The translations under genes were made by a program, and so were the position numbers. This document shows, piece by piece, positions 8,411-17,500 of a DNA stretch of 64,000 bases (position 1 is the first letter of the stretch; every line of letters begins with the position of its first letter). Origin of the DNA: Advenella faeciporci (GTDB taxonomy: Bacteria; Pseudomonadota; Gammaproteobacteria; Burkholderiales; Burkholderiaceae_B); contig NZ_BMYS01000001.1 of NCBI RefSeq assembly GCF_014652395.1, forward strand, positions 310,001-374,000, in the 5' to 3' direction. The notes below the pieces were generated by a model that was not told the DNA's origin, searched no databases, and worked only from the letters and a program-made list of their open reading frames with translations.

Positions 8411-10066
8411 ATGAAAAAAACATGGATTACCAACTATCCACCGGGCGTCCCGGCTGAAATTGATGCAACCTGCTACTCATCATTGGTGGATATCTTCAAC
8501 CAGAGCTGTCAGAAGTTTGCCCCTTTAACCGCCTATATTTCCATGGGCAAAAGCCTTCGCTATGCGCAACTGGCCAGCCTGTCCAGAAACTTTGCCGCCT
8601 GGCTGCAAAGCCGGGGCATCAAACCGGGCACCCGCATTGCCCTGATGATGCCCAACCTGTTCCAGTACCCGGTTTGCCTGTTTGGCGCCTTGCGGGCCGG
8701 TTGCACCGTGGTTAATTGCAACCCCCTGTACACGGCCCACGAACTTGAACATCAGCTTAACGACTCAGAGGCTGAAGTCATTGTTATTGTTGAAAACTTT
8801 GCCGCCACCCTGCAGGCAGCGCTGCCAAAGCTGAACTCACTGAAAACCATTATCGTGACCGCTATTGGCGACATGCTGGGACTGAAAGGGCATGTCATGA
8901 ATTTTATGGTGCGGCACGTAAAGCACAGGGTGCCAAAATGGTCTCTACCCCATCCCGTCCAGTTAACGTCCATTTTAAACGGATCAGGCAAACTGCCCTT
9001 TACGCCCCCGACACTTGGCCATAACGACATTGCCTTTTTACAATATACCGGTGGCACAACCGGGGTTGCCAAAGGGGCCATGCTAAGCCATGGCAATATG
9101 GTGGCCAACGTCTGTCAGGCCTATGCCTGGGTAAAACCATACACGGCCGAGGGCAAAGATTTTATTATTACCGCCCTGCCGCTTTACCATATCTTTGCCC
9201 TCACCGCCAACTGCCTGACCTTCCTGATGCTGGGGGCCCGCAACCTGCTGATCCTGAACCCGCGCGACGTTCCGGCCCTGGTCAGGGAAATTGGAAAATA
9301 TCCTTTTACCGCCATCACCGGCGTCAATACCCTGTTTAGTGCCTTGCTTAATGACGAGAACTTTATCAATCTTGATTTCGGCCATTTGCACTTTACGCTG
9401 GGTGGTGGCATGGCCGTGCAGCGTCCGGTTGCCGAGCGCTGGAAAATAGTCACGGGTAAGCCGCTTTCCCAGGCTTATGGCTTAACCGAAACCTCGCCAG
9501 CGGTGACTATTAACCCGCTGGACCTGTCTGAATTCAATGGTTCAATCGGATTACCCCTTCCCTCTACCGAACTGTCCATTCGTGATGATAACGGTCGTGA
9601 AATGGTCACCGGAGAAATAGGCGAAATCTGTGTCAAAGGCCCGCAAGTCATGAAAGGTTACTGGAACAATCCGGAAGAAACCCAAAAGATTTTTGACCAG
9701 GATGGTTTCCTGCATACCGGAGACATGGGCTATGTTGATGCAGAGGGATTTGTCTATCTGGTTGACCGGAAAAAAGACATCATTATTGTCTCGGGCTTTA
9801 ATGTGTATCCTAACGAAATTGAAGAGGTCGTGGCCAGCCACCCCGAGGTACGGGAAGTGGTGGCCGTAGGTGTCGACAACGGTGCAGCCGGAGAAATTGT
9901 GAAGGTGTTCGTGGTGCGCAAAAGCCCATCGCTGACAGAAAAACAATTGATTGATTTCTGCCGCCAAAGCCTGACGGCCTATAAAGTGCCCAAACTGGTG
10001 GAGTTCAGGGATGAGCTGCCCAAAACCAATGTAGGTAAAATCCTGCGACGGGCCCTAAAAGCGTAA
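8411..10066 (+). CDS. fadD: Long-chain fatty acid-CoA ligase
   Basis: Activates free fatty acids to acyl-CoA using ATP, feeding the three enzymes encoded just upstream. The 551 residues carry the ANL-superfamily motifs: P-loop YTGGTTGVAKGAMLSH (about 212), YGLTETSP, the hinge and fatty-acid signature in HTGDMGYVDAEGFVYLVDRK, and the catalytic lysine near 541 in LPKTNVGKILRRALK. Start ATG follows GAAGGGG and AAAGG. A 75-base gap without a terminator separates it from the upstream gene, so it may be co-transcribed. It converges on cysB with only 12 bases between the stop codons and no visible terminator. Confidence 0.94.
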   Translation: MKKTWITNYPPGVPAEIDATCYSSLVDIFNQSCQKFAPLTAYISMGKSLRYAQLASLSRNFAAWLQSRGIKPGTRIALMMPNLFQYPVCLFGALRAGCTVVNCNPLYTAHELEHQLNDSEAEVIVIVENFAATLQAALPKLNSLKTIIVTAIGDMLGLKGHVMNFMVRHVKHRVPKWSLPHPVQLTSILNGSGKLPFTPPTLGHNDIAFLQYTGGTTGVAKGAMLSHGNMVANVCQAYAWVKPYTAEGKDFIITALPLYHIFALTANCLTFLMLGARNLLILNPRDVPALVREIGKYPFTAITGVNTLFSALLNDENFINLDFGHLHFTLGGGMAVQRPVAERWKIVTGKPLSQAYGLTETSPAVTINPLDLSEFNGSIGLPLPSTELSIRDDNGREMVTGEIGEICVKGPQVMKGYWNNPEETQKIFDQDGFLHTGDMGYVDAEGFVYLVDRKKDIIIVSGFNVYPNEIEEVVASHPEVREVVAVGVDNGAAGEIVKVFVVRKSPSLTEKQLIDFCRQSLTAYKVPKLVEFRDELPKTNVGKILRRALKA

Positions 10067-10078
10067 ACAAACCGGTCT

Positions 10079-11026
10079 TTACTCCACATCCTCAAAAATC
10101 ACTTCGTTATCAATGTTTTCACGGGTCAGGTTTGGTGCGCACATATTCAGGAACGCATACACATAATCCCGTAAAAACATCCCTTTTTTCAGACCGATGC
10201 GGGTCACGTGCTCACCAAACAAATGGCCGACAGGAATCCCTACCAGGCCAGGATCCCTTCTGGGATCAAAAGCAACACCCGCAATAATACCCACGCCCAT
10301 TTCAACATCGACATAGGTTTTGATCACATCGGCATCAAGCGCTTCCAGCACAATGTCAGGCACAATCCCCTTGCTTGCAAAAGCATTGTCTATCGAGTTG
10401 CGGCCCGTAAAAGCACGATCATAGGTAATAATTGGATACTGCGCCACCTGCTCAAGGGTAATATTTTTAGCCTGGGTTGAAGTCAGGCTGGTCAGCGGAT
10501 GATCGGGCGGCACCACCAGCGTGTGTTCCCATGAGTAACAAGGCAAGGTGGTCAGGCCCTCGACATTGGCCAACGTTTCAGTGGCCAGGGCAAGGTCTGC
10601 CTGTTCCTGCAACACCATATTGGCCAGTTGGGAAGGACTGCCCTCGGCCAGTGACACGCGTACCTTGGGAAAACGCTTCCTGAACTCGGGAATAACCTTG
10701 GGCAGGAAATAACGGGCCTGTGTATGGGTACAGCCAATCACCAGGCTTCCTTCATCGCGCCTGGCAAATTCATCACTGACTTTTTTCAGGTTGTCCACTT
10801 CACGCATGATACGGTCAATAATGCTGGCAACGGCAGCGCCCGGCTTGGTCAAGCCCTTGATACGCTTGCCATGCCGCTCAAAAACCTTGATCCCCAATTC
10901 ATCTTCGAATTCGATGATGGCCTTGGAAACCCCGGGCTGGGAGGTAAACAACACCCGGGAGGCTTCCGTCAGATTGAAATTTCTTCTGATCGTTTCCCTG
11001 ATAAAACGAAATTGCTGTAAATTCAT
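10079..11026 (-). CDS. cysB: LysR-family regulator CysB
   Basis: Transcription factor of sulfate assimilation and cysteine synthesis, activated by (O/N)-acetylserine. The 315 residues begin with the CysB-type winged helix (MNLQQFRFIRETIRRNFNLT, then FTSQPGVSKAIIEFEDELG) and continue with a periplasmic-binding-like effector domain. The length is normal for CysB (about 324 in E. coli). It lies 72 bases downstream of lptF on the same strand, in an AT-rich gap with two inverted repeats that may be its promoter and autoregulatory site. Paralogs such as Cbl cannot be excluded. Confidence 0.9.
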   Translation of the reverse strand: MNLQQFRFIRETIRRNFNLTEASRVLFTSQPGVSKAIIEFEDELGIKVFERHGKRIKGLTKPGAAVASIIDRIMREVDNLKKVSDEFARRDEGSLVIGCTHTQARYFLPKVIPEFRKRFPKVRVSLAEGSPSQLANMVLQEQADLALATETLANVEGLTTLPCYSWEHTLVVPPDHPLTSLTSTQAKNITLEQVAQYPIITYDRAFTGRNSIDNAFASKGIVPDIVLEALDADVIKTYVDVEMGVGIIAGVAFDPRRDPGLVGIPVGHLFGEHVTRIGLKKGMFLRDYVYAFLNMCAPNLTRENIDNEVIFEDVE

Positions 11027-11030
11027 AGCG

Positions 11031-11086
11031 ATCTATCCTTAATTTAGATAGATTATAAGTTATATAAATCTTATTAATTATAACTT
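11031..11086 (-). promoter_or_regulatory. AT-rich upstream region of cysB with two inverted repeats
   Basis: ATCTATC (11031-11037) pairs with GATAGAT (11047-11053), and AAGTTATA (11057-11064) pairs with TATAACTT (11079-11086). Both are perfect and sit right before the cysB start. Their position suits a promoter and autoregulatory LysR-type site. No clear -35/-10 pair can be chosen in so AT-rich a stretch. Confidence 0.4.
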
Positions 11087-11098
11087 TTAGCTATATAT

Positions 11099-12205
11099 TT
11101 ATACTTTCTTTTCCTTAGGCTTTTTAAGGGTTAGCCGTTTTCGGAATAAATACACACACAGCAGCAAGACTGCGCCATGCAACAAGACCATACCAAGCAT
11201 CATGTCTATTTTGTCACTGCTGATCCATCCCCTGACCAGATTCATGGTATTCATGTATAGCAAACCAATCAGCCCCGCCAACACCAAATCTCCGGAACGC
11301 CCAAGCCGCGGATTCACCGCCCCTAGCGGAATGGCCAGCAAGGCCAGGTTAAGCGCGGCCAGTGGCAATGAAATACGCCACATGATTTGTGAATCGCTTT
11401 TACTGGTTTGATCCTGGAACAGGCTGCCCGTCGGTCTGGCCTTCATCACATTCAGGGCGGCATTGCGGATATTTTCTTCGGCATTCGCTCCACCCTTGCT
11501 TTCAAGACGCATGGTGTAATTATCAAACTTGATCATTCGAAACTCGGCACTGCCTGGTTTCATGTCGTAACGGTTACCAGGGCCCAGCACCAGAAAACGG
11601 TCACCATTTTCTTCTTCGCGCAATTTCGCATTATCGGAAGTAATAGTGCTATACCAATGATCGTCATAAACCCTGGCAAACACTTTACCCATCTCATCGT
11701 CAGGATGGGTGGGCGCTTCTATGAAGAAAACCCGTTTTCCCTGTTCCGATTCAATGAACTGGCCAAACGCGATTTTGGCAATATCAGAGCGCTGTTCGAA
11801 GCGCTGGCGGTATTCTTCTATTTGCCGGTATGCCCAGGGCGAGGCCTGCAAGGTCAGCATGGCAATCAGCACGCAAACCGGAATGGCCACCCGCAAGACC
11901 GGCCGAATCCAGTCAAGCAGGGAAACACCGCTGGCAAACCACACCACCATTTCAGATTCCCGATAATTGCGCGAAATGGTTGACAAGACGGCAATAAACA
12001 GGGAAACGGATAGTATGGTTGGCAGTGCCGTAATACTGGACAGGGCGGCAATACCAAATACAATATCTGCACCAATGCTGCCTTCGGCGGCTTGCCCCAA
12101 CAGCCTGACTAGTAATACACTTAGCCATACGACAATGAGCGTGGAAAACACGACACCGACATGGCTGGTTATTTCAGCGACAACCGATCGTTTAAATAGC
12201 GACAT
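11099..12205 (-). CDS. lptF: Lipopolysaccharide export permease LptF
   Basis: Inner-membrane subunit of the LptB2FGC transporter that extracts LPS for transport to the outer membrane. The 368 residues have three N-terminal transmembrane helices (about 15-35, 50-75, 95-120), a large periplasmic beta-jellyroll domain with FGQFIESEQGKRVFFIE, and three C-terminal helices beginning near SLPLAALNLALLAIPLGAVN. It is divergent from pepA over 54 bases. The usual partner gene lptG, normally the next gene, is not here: cysB follows directly. Confidence 0.93.
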   Translation of the reverse strand: MSLFKRSVVAEITSHVGVVFSTLIVVWLSVLLVRLLGQAAEGSIGADIVFGIAALSSITALPTILSVSLFIAVLSTISRNYRESEMVVWFASGVSLLDWIRPVLRVAIPVCVLIAMLTLQASPWAYRQIEEYRQRFEQRSDIAKIAFGQFIESEQGKRVFFIEAPTHPDDEMGKVFARVYDDHWYSTITSDNAKLREEENGDRFLVLGPGNRYDMKPGSAEFRMIKFDNYTMRLESKGGANAEENIRNAALNVMKARPTGSLFQDQTSKSDSQIMWRISLPLAALNLALLAIPLGAVNPRLGRSGDLVLAGLIGLLYMNTMNLVRGWISSDKIDMMLGMVLLHGAVLLLCVYLFRKRLTLKKPKEKKV

Positions 12206-12259
12206 GATTCATCTTGCGAGATAATAAACGTCTTTATTGACGCCTTAGGTAAATATAAA

Positions 12260-13759
12260 ATGGAATTTAACACACAATCAACCCGATCATTGCAACAACT
12301 CAAGGCTACCGCCCTGTTTATTGGCGTCTACACCGATAGCCTGTTAAGCGAGGCGGCTGATATCATCAACCGCGCCAGTAATGAAAGCATAAAAACCGTG
12401 CTTAAAAAAGAATTCAAGGCCACGCTTGGCAGTATATTGGTTTTGCGCAATCTTGAAGGCGTCAAGGCTGAACGTGTTGTTTTGGTTGGCTTGGGTAAAA
12501 AGGAAGATTATAACGCGAATGCCCTGCTCAAGGCACATGCCAGCATGGCCGCTTATTGCAGCGAAGCCTCATTGACCGATGCCACCAGCGCCCTGCTTGA
12601 AGAGCCCTGCAAGGATCTGGACATTCAGATGCGCGCACGTCTGGCTGCCCGTGCCATTGGCAATGCACTGTACCAGTATGAAGGTACGTTCAGCATGGAA
12701 AACCGCCCCACCCCACATCCGCTTAAAAAAATCACCTTCATTACCGACCGTAAGGATGACAAACTGGCCAAAGCCGGTGCGGCACAAGGAGCCGCCATTG
12801 CCAACGGCATGATTGTCACCCGTCAGCTGGGCAACCTGCCTGCCAATATCTGCACGCCCGCTTACCTGGGTGAACAGGCTAAAATGCTGGCCAAGGAATT
12901 CAAGTCCATTAAAGCCGAGGTCCTTGAAAAAAAACAGATCGAAGCGCTTAAAATGGGTTCCTTCCTTTCTGTCGCGGCCGGCTCCGAACAGCCTCCACGC
13001 TTTATCGTGCTGAAATACACCGCCGACAACAACACCAAAAAAGAAGAAGGCCCGATTGTGCTGGTGGGCAAAGGCGTTACCTTTGATACCGGCGGCATTT
13101 CACTTAAGCCCGGCATGGGCATGGACGAAATGAAATTCGACATGTGCGGTGCCGCCAGCGTTTTTGGCGTTTTAAGGGCCATCGCCGAAATCGGACTTAC
13201 CCGTGATGTGATCGGCATTATTCCCGCTACTGAAAACATGCCCAATGGCAAAGCCACCAAACCGGGTGATGTGATTACCAGCATGTCGGGGCAAACCATT
13301 GAAGTCCTGAATACCGATGCCGAAGGCCGCCTGATCCTGTGTGACGCCCTGACCTATGCCGAACGCTTCAAGCCATCGGCAGTCATTGATATTGCCACCC
13401 TGACCGGTGCCTGCGTGGTAGCCCTGGGTCATGTCAATAGTGGCCTGTTTGCCAGCGATGACACCCTTGCCGAACAATTGCTAAGCGCCAGCAAACAGGC
13501 GCAAGACCCCGCATGGCGCCTGCCCCTTGATGATGCCTATCAGGAACAGCTCAAAAGCAATTTTGCCGACATGGCAAACATTGGTGGCATGCCAGCCGGT
13601 TCGGTCACCGCCGCCTGCTTCCTGTCCCGCTTTACCAAAGCCTACCGCTGGGCACACCTGGACATTGCCGGCACGGCCTGGAACAAAGGCAAGGAAAAAG
13701 GTGCCAGTGGCCGTCCGGTTCCCTTGTTAACCGAATTCCTGTTGGCGCAGCAGGACTAA
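12260..13759 (+). CDS. pepA: Leucyl aminopeptidase PepA (M17 family)
   Basis: Cytosolic dimetal aminopeptidase removing N-terminal residues from peptides; in some bacteria also a DNA-binding accessory factor. Of 499 residues the C-terminal catalytic domain shows the metal-binding segments VGKGVTFDTGGISLKPG and MDEMKFDMCGAA, and the M17 signature NTDAEGRL at about 350. The N-terminal domain is of normal size. The upstream region gives only a weak Shine-Dalgarno (TAGG), and the ATG is preceded by ATATAAA. It is divergent from lptF and followed after 5 bases by holC, so the two are probably one operon, an order I recall as common in proteobacteria. Confidence 0.95.
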   Translation: MEFNTQSTRSLQQLKATALFIGVYTDSLLSEAADIINRASNESIKTVLKKEFKATLGSILVLRNLEGVKAERVVLVGLGKKEDYNANALLKAHASMAAYCSEASLTDATSALLEEPCKDLDIQMRARLAARAIGNALYQYEGTFSMENRPTPHPLKKITFITDRKDDKLAKAGAAQGAAIANGMIVTRQLGNLPANICTPAYLGEQAKMLAKEFKSIKAEVLEKKQIEALKMGSFLSVAAGSEQPPRFIVLKYTADNNTKKEEGPIVLVGKGVTFDTGGISLKPGMGMDEMKFDMCGAASVFGVLRAIAEIGLTRDVIGIIPATENMPNGKATKPGDVITSMSGQTIEVLNTDAEGRLILCDALTYAERFKPSAVIDIATLTGACVVALGHVNSGLFASDDTLAEQLLSASKQAQDPAWRLPLDDAYQEQLKSNFADMANIGGMPAGSVTAACFLSRFTKAYRWAHLDIAGTAWNKGKEKGASGRPVPLLTEFLLAQQD

Positions 13760-13764
13760 TCTTA

Positions 13765-14202
13765 ATGTCAACCATCGATTTTGCCTTTGGTGCAGGAAAC
13801 CGTATCCGCAAAGCCTGTGAAGTTGCCTACAAGCATTTCCAGGCAGGCCACCAAGTACTGGTTTACTGCACCGATGCAAAACGCATGCAGGCTTTTAGCA
13901 AAGGCCTGTGGGGCATAGAGCAAACCGCTTTTGTGCCCCACCTTGATGCCAAAGACCCTAATGCCGGCACGGTCCTGATCCGTACCACGGCAGAAAATCC
14001 GGCCAATGTCCTGGTGCCCGGCCAGGATCCGCCCTGGCTGCTCAATCTGGATCTGGCCTGTCCACCCGGTTATGAACAGTTTGCGCGCGTTCTGGAAATC
14101 GTTTCCGGACACGAGCAGGACAAGCAACTGGCCCGGGAGCGCTGGAAGCAATATTCAGCCAATCCTGCCAATAAAGTCAAGGCACACTCTGTCACACCCT
14201 GA
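13765..14202 (+). CDS. holC: DNA polymerase III subunit chi
   Basis: Clamp-loader accessory subunit linking the replicase to single-stranded DNA-binding protein. At 145 residues it is normal for HolC. It has the family pattern of a first strand (IDFAFGAGNRIRKACEVAYK), then VLVYCTDAKRMQAFSKGLWG and the conserved tail stretch with LACPPGYEQFARVLEIVS. It begins 5 bases after pepA, consistent with co-transcription. Confidence 0.9.
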   Translation: MSTIDFAFGAGNRIRKACEVAYKHFQAGHQVLVYCTDAKRMQAFSKGLWGIEQTAFVPHLDAKDPNAGTVLIRTTAENPANVLVPGQDPPWLLNLDLACPPGYEQFARVLEIVSGHEQDKQLARERWKQYSANPANKVKAHSVTP

Positions 14203-14337
14203 AGATATTGCCAATAACTGCAAAATACCCTCAACATCAACGTTAAATTCAGTTAGAATTCAGGGAACTGTCAGCTTTGAATGCTGTCTTTCCTAAAGAA
14301 CAATGTTGATTCAACCATCCGTATTACTGGAGACTCC

Positions 14338-15030
14338 ATGAGTGATTTTAATCAGCCCCTTTCGCGTGGCGACTATGCGTCCACGCCCTCAGTCAAGAAC
14401 CGGGTACTAAGAAATACCTACTGGTTGCTGGCCGCTTCCCTTATTCCAACCATCCTGGGTGCCGCGCTGGCATTGCAGCTGAACCTGAACACCCTGCTTT
14501 CTCCCGGCATTTCAACCATTGTGTTCCTGGCAGGTGCATTTGGCTTAATGTTTGCCGTTGAACGCAATAAAAACAGCAGTGCCGGCATTGTATGGCTAAT
14601 GGCCTTTACTTTCTTCATGGGCATTATGCTGTCACGCATGCTGGGTTTTGTGCTTAGCATGAACAATGGCGCCCAGCTCATCATGATGGCTTTTGGCGGC
14701 ACCGCGGCCATTTTCGCAGCCATGGCCACTGTTGCCACTACCAGCAAACGTGATTTCACCGGCATGCAAAAAACCCTGTTTATTGGCGCCGTTGTGCTTA
14801 TACTGGCAGCGATTGCCAATATTTTTCTGCAAATCCCTGCCCTGGTGCTCACCATTTCGGTCCTGGCCATGATCATTTTCTCGGCCTTCATGCTGGTTGA
14901 TATACAGCGTATCGTCAATGGTGGCGAAACCAACTATATTTCCGCTACCATGGCCATTTACCTGGACATCTACAACGTATTTACCAGTCTGCTGTCCATT
15001 CTGGGCATTACCGGCGGCAACTCCGACTAA
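14338..15030 (+). CDS. Bax inhibitor-1 family membrane protein (YccA/YbhL-like)
   Basis: Integral inner-membrane protein of the BI-1/YccA family; E. coli YccA interacts with the FtsH protease, but the role here is unproven. The 230 residues contain seven hydrophobic segments, beginning with NTYWLLAASLIPTILGAALA and ending with IYLDIYNVFTSLLSILGIT, including the conserved FMLVDIQRIVNGGETNYISA. An in-frame ATG occurs at 14281, but the ATG at 14338 has CTGGAG seven bases upstream and matches the family's soluble N-terminus. It is followed by a strong terminator. Confidence 0.9.
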   Translation: MSDFNQPLSRGDYASTPSVKNRVLRNTYWLLAASLIPTILGAALALQLNLNTLLSPGISTIVFLAGAFGLMFAVERNKNSSAGIVWLMAFTFFMGIMLSRMLGFVLSMNNGAQLIMMAFGGTAAIFAAMATVATTSKRDFTGMQKTLFIGAVVLILAAIANIFLQIPALVLTISVLAMIIFSAFMLVDIQRIVNGGETNYISATMAIYLDIYNVFTSLLSILGITGGNSD

Positions 15031-15055
15031 TCGGAACATTTTCCCTTAAAGGGTA

Positions 15056-15094
15056 CAAAAAACGGCGTTCAGTTTACCTGACGCCGTTTTTTTA
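15056..15094. terminator. Bidirectional terminator between the BI-1 gene and the MuiA-like gene
   Basis: Stem AAAAACGGCG(T)TCAG / CTGACGCCGTTTTT with one bulged base, seven T residues on the plus side and an A-tract on the other arm. It lies between two convergent genes and can end both transcripts. Confidence 0.82.
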
Positions 15095-15125
15095 TAGAAA
15101 ATGAGCGCTCACAAAATGCAATCGC

Positions 15126-16838
15126 TCAAGGCAAACCCGTCACATCCACTTCGTTAGGATACGCAACCGAAAATTTCTGCACCACGGTTTTCTTTTCCTT
15201 GGGAGCAAGCTTCACAGACTGCTCATAACGGCCATCTTCCTTAAGGGTTATTTCCTTGTCGGAAGGGCTAATTCGCCTGATCTCGATTTTCTCATTGCGG
15301 GAAAGGGGGAAACGGTCATGCAAAACCAGCTCGACGGCCTGGTCACGGTTATTCTGGATGACCGTTTGATATTCATAGCTGATTCGTTTGCCGCTGCCGG
15401 TTAAGCCCGTGCTTTCAGTAAAACGCTTAAGGGGTTCACGCTTGACGGAAATAGACTCGTCGGTCCCCATGGCCAGCTCAATGGGCTCCCCCGGAAATAC
15501 CGTCTTGATATTGCTGCTGGCAATTAACTGCCCATCCAAAAATGCATTCAGGTCTCCCTGCAAGAGGGGATAGTCATTGCTGTTGGTGGCCTTAACCGTT
15601 AAAAAAACGGCTTCCTGCAAGGCAGGTACCAGCTGATAGGTTTGACCTGCCTTAAATTCACTGACCGAAATGGCCACTTTTTTATCTTCAGGTCCTGTGG
15701 GAACGGTTGCTGTTTTTTCGATATTGAAAACCGTATTGGTCAACCCCCTTTCTGCCGTGGAGGTATTGAATGAGGCATCAGCCTGCACGCGCTCCATCGT
15801 AGCGCCTGTTAACGGTTCAAAGGGTTTAGAGGCACGTCGCTGTTCTGACATCGCCTGCAGGGCCTTGCGTCTGGCCTGGGCTGCCGGAGCAGGCATATCT
15901 GGACGAGGTACCCGAATATCCACCAGCCAGGGATCCAGTTCAGGTAAAACCGCACCAATCATGGGTTGAGCGGTTGACAGCACCAGTTTGACATTATTCC
16001 AGTCTTCGCCGGTTTGCTGGGAAATTTGCGCATAATAAGACAGTTTGAGCATCTTACTGGACGAATCAAAACTGGCGTCATAATTAGGCCACCAGCTTGC
16101 ACCAGGTACCACATAAGACAGGCTAAGGTCCAGTTTATCAGCCACAGGCGCATCCAGCTGAACCACTACGGTTTTACTTCTGACCGTCTCTTCCTGGGGA
16201 ATTTGACCACGCTTTTCCTGCAAGGCAGCCAGTTCTGACTGCAACTGAGCCATTTTATGATCCAGTTCACGCTGGGCGGTGTAGTTTTCAGCCAAAATGG
16301 CCTTGCTGAAATTCATGATTTCAAGCAGTTCTGTTGTGCTTAGCCGTGGCGCATCTTTACCTTGTTGCACACTGCCCTTCTGGTAAGCTTCCAGATAATT
16401 GTTTTTGTTCAGCAGAAGCTTGCCCTGGTCTGCCAGTTGGGCAAGCTGGTTCTCAATGTCTTTGATTTGCCTGTCCAGTTCGGCAATGCGCTCTTGCTGG
16501 CTGGTTGCCTGAAAATCATCCCGGGAACTGATGTCAAGAATACGGACGGATTGCTTGCCTTTGGCATTGAACTGTAACGAACGATGATCGAGCCAATATG
16601 GCAGATCTTTGAACACCAGTTCGTGTTCACCGGCCGGCACCTGCTGCTGCCCGTCCCGTTTAACCAAAGCCCGGTCTGAAAACACGGTAACTTGCCCAAT
16701 ACTGGAGGAAACCGGAATGACTTCAGCCTGCGCCCACCCAGGCAATAATAAACCGGCCGTCATCAGGGCCATGGCAATTGCATTGCCCGATTTGAAAACA
16801 AATGCACCAAGTGGCGGCTCGGATAACTTCCTTAGCAT
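15126..16838 (-). CDS. DUF4139-containing MuiA-like protein, probably exported
   Basis: 570-residue protein of the family named after a mucoidy inhibitor; molecular function unknown. It shows a hydrophobic signal sequence (MALMTAGLLLPGWAQA inside the first 40 residues), an N-terminal DUF4140-like beta region (SIGQVTVFSDRALVKRD), a predicted coiled coil (about 100-220, rich in Q, E, L and K), and a long C-terminal DUF4139 beta-rich domain. The frame runs upstream to 16904, but AAGGAG lies just before the ATG at 16838, which I take as the start. The protein lies downstream of recO on the same strand and ends at a shared terminator. Confidence 0.8.
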   Translation of the reverse strand: MLRKLSEPPLGAFVFKSGNAIAMALMTAGLLLPGWAQAEVIPVSSSIGQVTVFSDRALVKRDGQQQVPAGEHELVFKDLPYWLDHRSLQFNAKGKQSVRILDISSRDDFQATSQQERIAELDRQIKDIENQLAQLADQGKLLLNKNNYLEAYQKGSVQQGKDAPRLSTTELLEIMNFSKAILAENYTAQRELDHKMAQLQSELAALQEKRGQIPQEETVRSKTVVVQLDAPVADKLDLSLSYVVPGASWWPNYDASFDSSSKMLKLSYYAQISQQTGEDWNNVKLVLSTAQPMIGAVLPELDPWLVDIRVPRPDMPAPAAQARRKALQAMSEQRRASKPFEPLTGATMERVQADASFNTSTAERGLTNTVFNIEKTATVPTGPEDKKVAISVSEFKAGQTYQLVPALQEAVFLTVKATNSNDYPLLQGDLNAFLDGQLIASSNIKTVFPGEPIELAMGTDESISVKREPLKRFTESTGLTGSGKRISYEYQTVIQNNRDQAVELVLHDRFPLSRNEKIEIRRISPSDKEITLKEDGRYEQSVKLAPKEKKTVVQKFSVAYPNEVDVTGLP

Positions 16839-16909
16839 GAACTGACTCCTTAACATAAGGCAAACTCTTTCTGGCCGGGATTGGACAGAACAGTTCATAT
16901 TCAATCACA

Positions 16910-17500
16910 TCATGAAAAATGCCGCAAGGAAAGCAGTACCTTGCGCGTTGACAAGTAACGGTTTTCCAGATGCTCATTGATCCTTTCACGTAAGGCCTGG
17001 CGCAGGGCCGGCTCTGTGCTGCGATCATCAAAGTCTGGGGTTTCACCCTCTATGGCGTAACCGGTTTCATTCAGCAGCGTCCATTCAAACCGACGCAAAG
17101 CACCGGTGGCCGGTGAGCCATCGGCCAGCTGGGCCAGCGCATCGGCATAGGCATCAAACAACACCTGATGGGGATCTTCCTTGGGCAACAATTTTAATAA
17201 TAATTCATTCATGTACCAGCCCGACATAAGAGAGCGCCCCCCAAGCGGCAGCAAACCTGCTATTTCGGCCCGGGTAAGGGTTTTTATTTCGCCCTGGCCT
17301 GACCAGGACAGCAACAGGGGCTGGAACGCTGACAAAATGGGGCGCAAAACCGAATAAGGCCGCTTTGCACCTTTGGCGACAACGGTGACAATACCATAAT
17401 CACGGGCAAAAACCTGGGCAATGATCGAGGTTTCGCTCCAGTTGGTGGCATGCATTAAAAATGCCTGCGCATCCTGTATCCGGTGCTGCCGTTTACTCAT
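16910..17500 (-). CDS. recO: DNA repair protein RecO, short form
   Basis: Recombination mediator that loads RecA onto SSB-coated DNA in the RecFOR pathway. Start chosen at 17500, where the ATG overlaps the last codons of era by 8 bases; the frame upstream only shadows era. The product has 196 residues against about 240 in E. coli. The N-terminal OB-fold (QAFLMHATNWSETSIIAQVF, then GIVTVVAKGAKRP) and helical segment with RRFEWTLLNETGYAIE are present. The stretch after GETPDFD, which in other RecO proteins carries a beta or zinc-binding part, is nearly missing before the C-terminal helices (RINEHLENRYLSTRKVLLSL). Confidence 0.88.
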   Translation of the reverse strand: MSKRQHRIQDAQAFLMHATNWSETSIIAQVFARDYGIVTVVAKGAKRPYSVLRPILSAFQPLLLSWSGQGEIKTLTRAEIAGLLPLGGRSLMSGWYMNELLLKLLPKEDPHQVLFDAYADALAQLADGSPATGALRRFEWTLLNETGYAIEGETPDFDDRSTEPALRQALRERINEHLENRYLSTRKVLLSLRHFS

